A stretch of DNA of 64,000 nucleotides from positions 1 to 64,000 of the forward strand of contig NW_024589867.1 of NCBI RefSeq assembly GCF_018446385.1. Direction: 5' to 3'. This stretch comes from Zingiber officinale. Lineage: Eukaryota > Streptophyta > Magnoliopsida > Zingiberales > Zingiberaceae. The notes under the pieces were generated by a model. The model was given only the letters and a program-made list of their open reading frames with translations, did not search any database and was not told the origin of the DNA. The position numbers and the translations under genes are program-made. Positions 60,838 to 64,000 of this stretch are shown here, piece by piece (position 1 is the first letter of the stretch; each line of letters begins with the position of its first letter).

Positions 60838-63800
60838 CTATCCTTTTTGAGGAAGAGAAGCTGCCAACGCCCTCAACCTGTTTGCGATGTCGGTGAAGCT
60901 GGGGCGCTGTGAAGGTTCCGTGCCCCAGCATTGCTCCATCAGTGATTTCCATTCGGGATCACAAGATTCAGGCACGGGAGGCCGTAGTGTATCGTTAAGA
61001 ATCCCTCCTGTTGAGAGCAAAGAACTGAGAGGAGATATACACCAAGATATGAATATTCTAGTGATGCAGTTGTCATGACAGTGTCAATAATAGAAAAATA
61101 ATACAAAATATGAATAAAAAGGCCATACAACTTTGGCTCCACTAACACAGACGTGTAAGCCAGCATCCAAGAGAAATTTGACAGTATGCAAAAATCACCT
61201 ATAATAAGTCCATAATGCATATCCCGATATGGTTCATCTCCAGTGATGAGCTCCCACATTACTATGCCAAAGGAGAATACATCAACCTATGGCACAACGA
61301 TTGAATTTGATTGATGATAGACTTGCACAGTTAAAGATAATATGGATAGAAAATTGAAATGGATTGGCTTTGACAGTATGAATGATACAACTCATCATCA
61401 CCTTTTCACTATACTTGATATCTTTGCCACCAAGAAGTTCAGGTGCCATCCAAGGTAGAGTGCCTCGCATGCCACCAGACATCAGTGTCTCGTATTTCAA
61501 TTTTGAAAGACCAAGATCAGCCACCTGCACAGTGTGTTTCAGTAACATGCTGACATGCTAAAAAGGAAACAATAAACAGTACGACACAAGCAGTTAAGGC
61601 AATGCTCTAGCACAAAGTTCCAAAAAAACACTTTGTGATATTTTTTTCCTTTACTTTTCTTGTTCTTTGCCCCACATATCACAATATAATTTGTACAGTG
61701 GTTAAAGCTTTATCTACTACTGTTTCTTCGAGCTAACCCAATTACTTTGTAACAGAAATATATATATTCCAAAAAAATTTCACAAGATCAACCATGTAAA
61801 ATCACAGGCCATTTTTTATTGTTTTAATGAAACCTGTTTCCTTTATTTATCTTTGCCAATATCATCTATAAGTTCACTTCATATGTTGGGCACGATGTTA
61901 TTAAAAAATTTAGAAACTGAATGGACACAACGTTAGCACACATTCACTTGTTGGGCCATGCTTTGTCCGTGTAGTGTAGCACCAAACACCAAAGTACATT
62001 TTCCAGTCAATTTTTATATGCAAACCTTAACACATTAAATAAAGATACTGTTGGTTCTTTCACTAAAGAAACAAAACTTACTAATACCCAACAAGTACAA
62101 GAAAAAAGAATATAGAATAATGAGGACAGATTGTAAAAACTCCTCAACAGACCTTCTATATGCTTCAAAAGCAGTTTAAGTCAAACAATAGTTGCAGGAA
62201 AGACTTCTAATTTAAGCTGCCTCAACAAATAGTTCACTTTAACCTGAGTTTTGGTTCCCTTTATCAAAGATAAGCATGGTGTATCACATCAAGACATCAA
62301 ACTGTATAGTGCATCACCAAACAACCATAAGAGAAGAGTAGAGGGTGAATTTGTATTTTTCTTTTCTTGCCTTTTCCTATTTCCTAATACTTCTCTTGGG
62401 ATTTTTTTTTTGGAAAGGGGAGCCTTGGCCCAAAGATAAAGTTGTTATTTTATGACCAAAAGGTCACGGGTTCGAATCCTGGAAGCAATCTCTTGCAAAA
62501 AGCAGGATAAAGTTGCGTACAATGGATCCTTCTCCGGGACCCCGCATGGAGAGAGCTCCATGCACCGGGCTGCCCCTTTTTTCACTTAGGATTTTCCTTT
62601 TTTTTTGGTCTGGAGATGTACTTAGACGACCAATAAATGCTCCAATTAGGCGATGTGAAACTATGATAAACATGCATATCAAACGAGGAAGACCAAAAAA
62701 AACTTGGTTAGCAACAATAAAATAAGATGAAATTTATTTAAATATAAATGATAATATAATAGTAGATAGAGCTCAATGGCGTAAAGGATTCATACAGCCG
62801 ACCCCAACTAGTGGAAAAAGGCTTGGTTGTTGTTGTTGTTGTTGTTCTGGAGAGAAAAGATACTGCATGGCCAATGAGCTTAAAAATTCAAATTTTAAAT
62901 CCTTGGTCAAAAGATAAACCAAAGGCCACAAACTAAATCCACAACCATACTCTGTTACAAACTTACAATCAGTTCACATTTGAGGAACTATATGATTTCC
63001 CAAGTTGATAATTTTTAAGATGCAAATTTAGTTCAGTCAAACGAGATTACTCAGAAAACTTGAAGTTCCACTTTAGCATTTCAAAATAGTCTCGAATAAT
63101 ATTTTGAAAACTAAATACAACTTTTACCTTGCATATTGGACGCTGAGGATCCCTCAAGTTGACAAGCAAGTTATCACTTTTCAAATCAAAGTGTATAATA
63201 TTTTTACTATGCAAGTATTCCATGCCAAATGCCACATCCATTGCGATAAGAAGTCGTCGACGCCTATCAAGCATCCTGTTCAAAGGCAATGATTAACATG
63301 AATAAGATCAAAGATAAAACAACCAGTATAAGTTATGTTATAGCACTTACAAGACTGGTAGGGTCAACAAACTATACTTTATCTATAGAAAACAACAATA
63401 GAAACTAAAATCACTGGCACCAAATAAAGGAAATAGAAATATGCAAGATTTGTGTCTTTAATGGAGTAAAAGATCCTTAATCCTGGCTTCTCTTAGATTT
63501 ACTTTATTTCCCATGGTCTTTAAAATACTAAAGAAAATAGAACATTTAGTAATAACTAACAGAAATAGAGATGAATAGGAGCCCCTAGATCATGCTTGTG
63601 CATTTTGAACCAATCTGCTCTAGTTTGAACCAGTTGGATCTTCCAATTCACAGAAAATTAGCTGGTTTGAGTTCCTTTGATGCAGTAAATGAAAAGCTGC
63701 AGCTTAATTTAAAATGGGTCGACTGATGTTTCAACTAGGAATTCTAGATTCAACCAGCTGACAAGATCAGATTGTGAACCATACATAAATTTATTGACGC

Positions 63801-64000
63801 GTAACATAATAGAATAAAAAGATAGGAGATTACTTCTCATTCTTCTGCAAAGCACGCCGAAGTGAACCATTAACCATAAACTCTGTTACAGTTGCAATAG
63901 ATCCCCCTGGGCCATCAAGAACAATGCCATAAAATGCCACAACATTTGGATGGTGCAAGCTGCCAAGCTTACAGGCCTCATTTAAAAAATCAGCCCTCTG
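60838..64000 (-). CDS. Raf-like (MAPKKK group) protein kinase, 3' part only
   Basis: Exons on the minus strand: 64000 (cut) to 63835, 63275-63128, 61524-61402, 61286-61199, 61007-60838, all GT-AG and in phase. The visible part runs from the alphaC region ([20 protein letters not shown]) through hinge [18 protein letters not shown], catalytic loop [13 protein letters not shown], activation start [19 protein letters not shown], and [20 protein letters not shown] to the stop after AASLPQKG. These are Raf-like MAPKKK features; many relatives have an N-terminal PB1 domain, which here would lie beyond 64000. HFD replaces HRD and DLG replaces DFG, while catalytic Asp and the SDN Asn remain, so activity is possible. 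HFD is common in this clade. Intron 61525-63127 holds a SINE and a LINE end. Confidence 0.9.
62417..62582 (+). mobile_element. Au-like SINE in the kinase intron
   Basis: GGGGAGCCTTGGCCCAAAG head, CACGGGTTCGAATCCTGG B box at about 62465, then CTGCGTACAATGGATCC-like and ACCGGGCTGCCCCTTTTTT end. This order is that of the plant Au SINE family. Similar T-rich flanks (CTTGGGATTTTT before, CTTAGGATTTTCC after) may be an eroded target duplication. It is inserted antisense to the kinase gene. Confidence 0.82.
62625..62846 (+). mobile_element. 3' end of an RTE-type LINE
   Basis: AACGAGGAAGACCAAAAAAAAC encodes [12 protein letters not shown], the usual C-terminus of plant RTE LINE reverse transcriptases. 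GATAGAGCTCAATGGCGTAA and AGCCGACCCCAACTAGTGG follow, and it ends in (TTG)n at 62825-62846, the RTE 3' tail. It is truncated on the 5' side, as most LINE copies are. Confidence 0.75.

Noticed and set aside
1-64000. Possibility of a coherent new gene system or biosynthetic cluster
   Set aside because: The five host genes belong to known, unrelated families and everything else recognised is transposon-derived or unassigned AT-rich DNA.

Overview
The window is nuclear DNA of a flowering plant. Spliced genes with GT-AG introns, GC-rich coding exons in AT-rich surroundings (typical of monocots) and dense nested retrotransposons all point that way. A monocot is likely. Zingiberales is only a guess from the general look of the repeats. 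Nothing prokaryotic is present.

Five host genes are supported by exon models that keep phase across splice sites. (1) 651-1888 (+): F-box/MYND-finger protein, 3 exons, 363 aa. (2) 4323-16849 (+): U1 snRNP subunit C, 5 exons, 198 aa, with a 10.4-kb last intron full of transposons. (3) 30892-18301 (-): class II formin with an N-terminal PTEN-like domain, 17 exons, 1402 aa. (4) 59294-57743 (-): type-B two-component response regulator, 4 exons, 442 aa, one of its introns with a GC-AG border. (5) 64000-60838 (-): 3' part of a Raf-like protein kinase, cut by the window edge. U1-C and the formin converge tail to tail at about 17-18.3 kb. The genes share no evident pathway.

Between the formin and the response regulator lies about 26 kb of repeats. 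A young non-autonomous LTR element (32306-37603, duplicated GGAGC) split an older decayed hAT transposon. At 44.7-52.3 kb an old copia gag fragment was cut by two solo LTRs (duplications AGGAT and GTTTG), and a third solo LTR (duplication TCATA) landed inside the second. At 52.6-55.4 kb two related LTR segments in one orientation flank a different LTR in the other. An AT-rich degenerate tandem array lies at 43.25-44.23 kb.

The U1-C intron is nested as well. An outer sequence with GGTGTAAAC-type ends holds a hAT MITE with a perfect 8-bp duplication, a probable solo LTR and a decayed copia element. The copia element in turn carries a 1-kb foldback Mutator-like MITE with a perfect 9-bp duplication.

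I found no gene cluster or system that looks new to biology. The best second-look items are the intron architecture of U1-C, the LTR element carrying a Transposase_28-like gene and a 64-bp array against its 3' LTR, the tRNA-like B box shared by two solo LTRs, and the GC-AG intron. All homology calls come from recognising motifs by eye. No database was searched.
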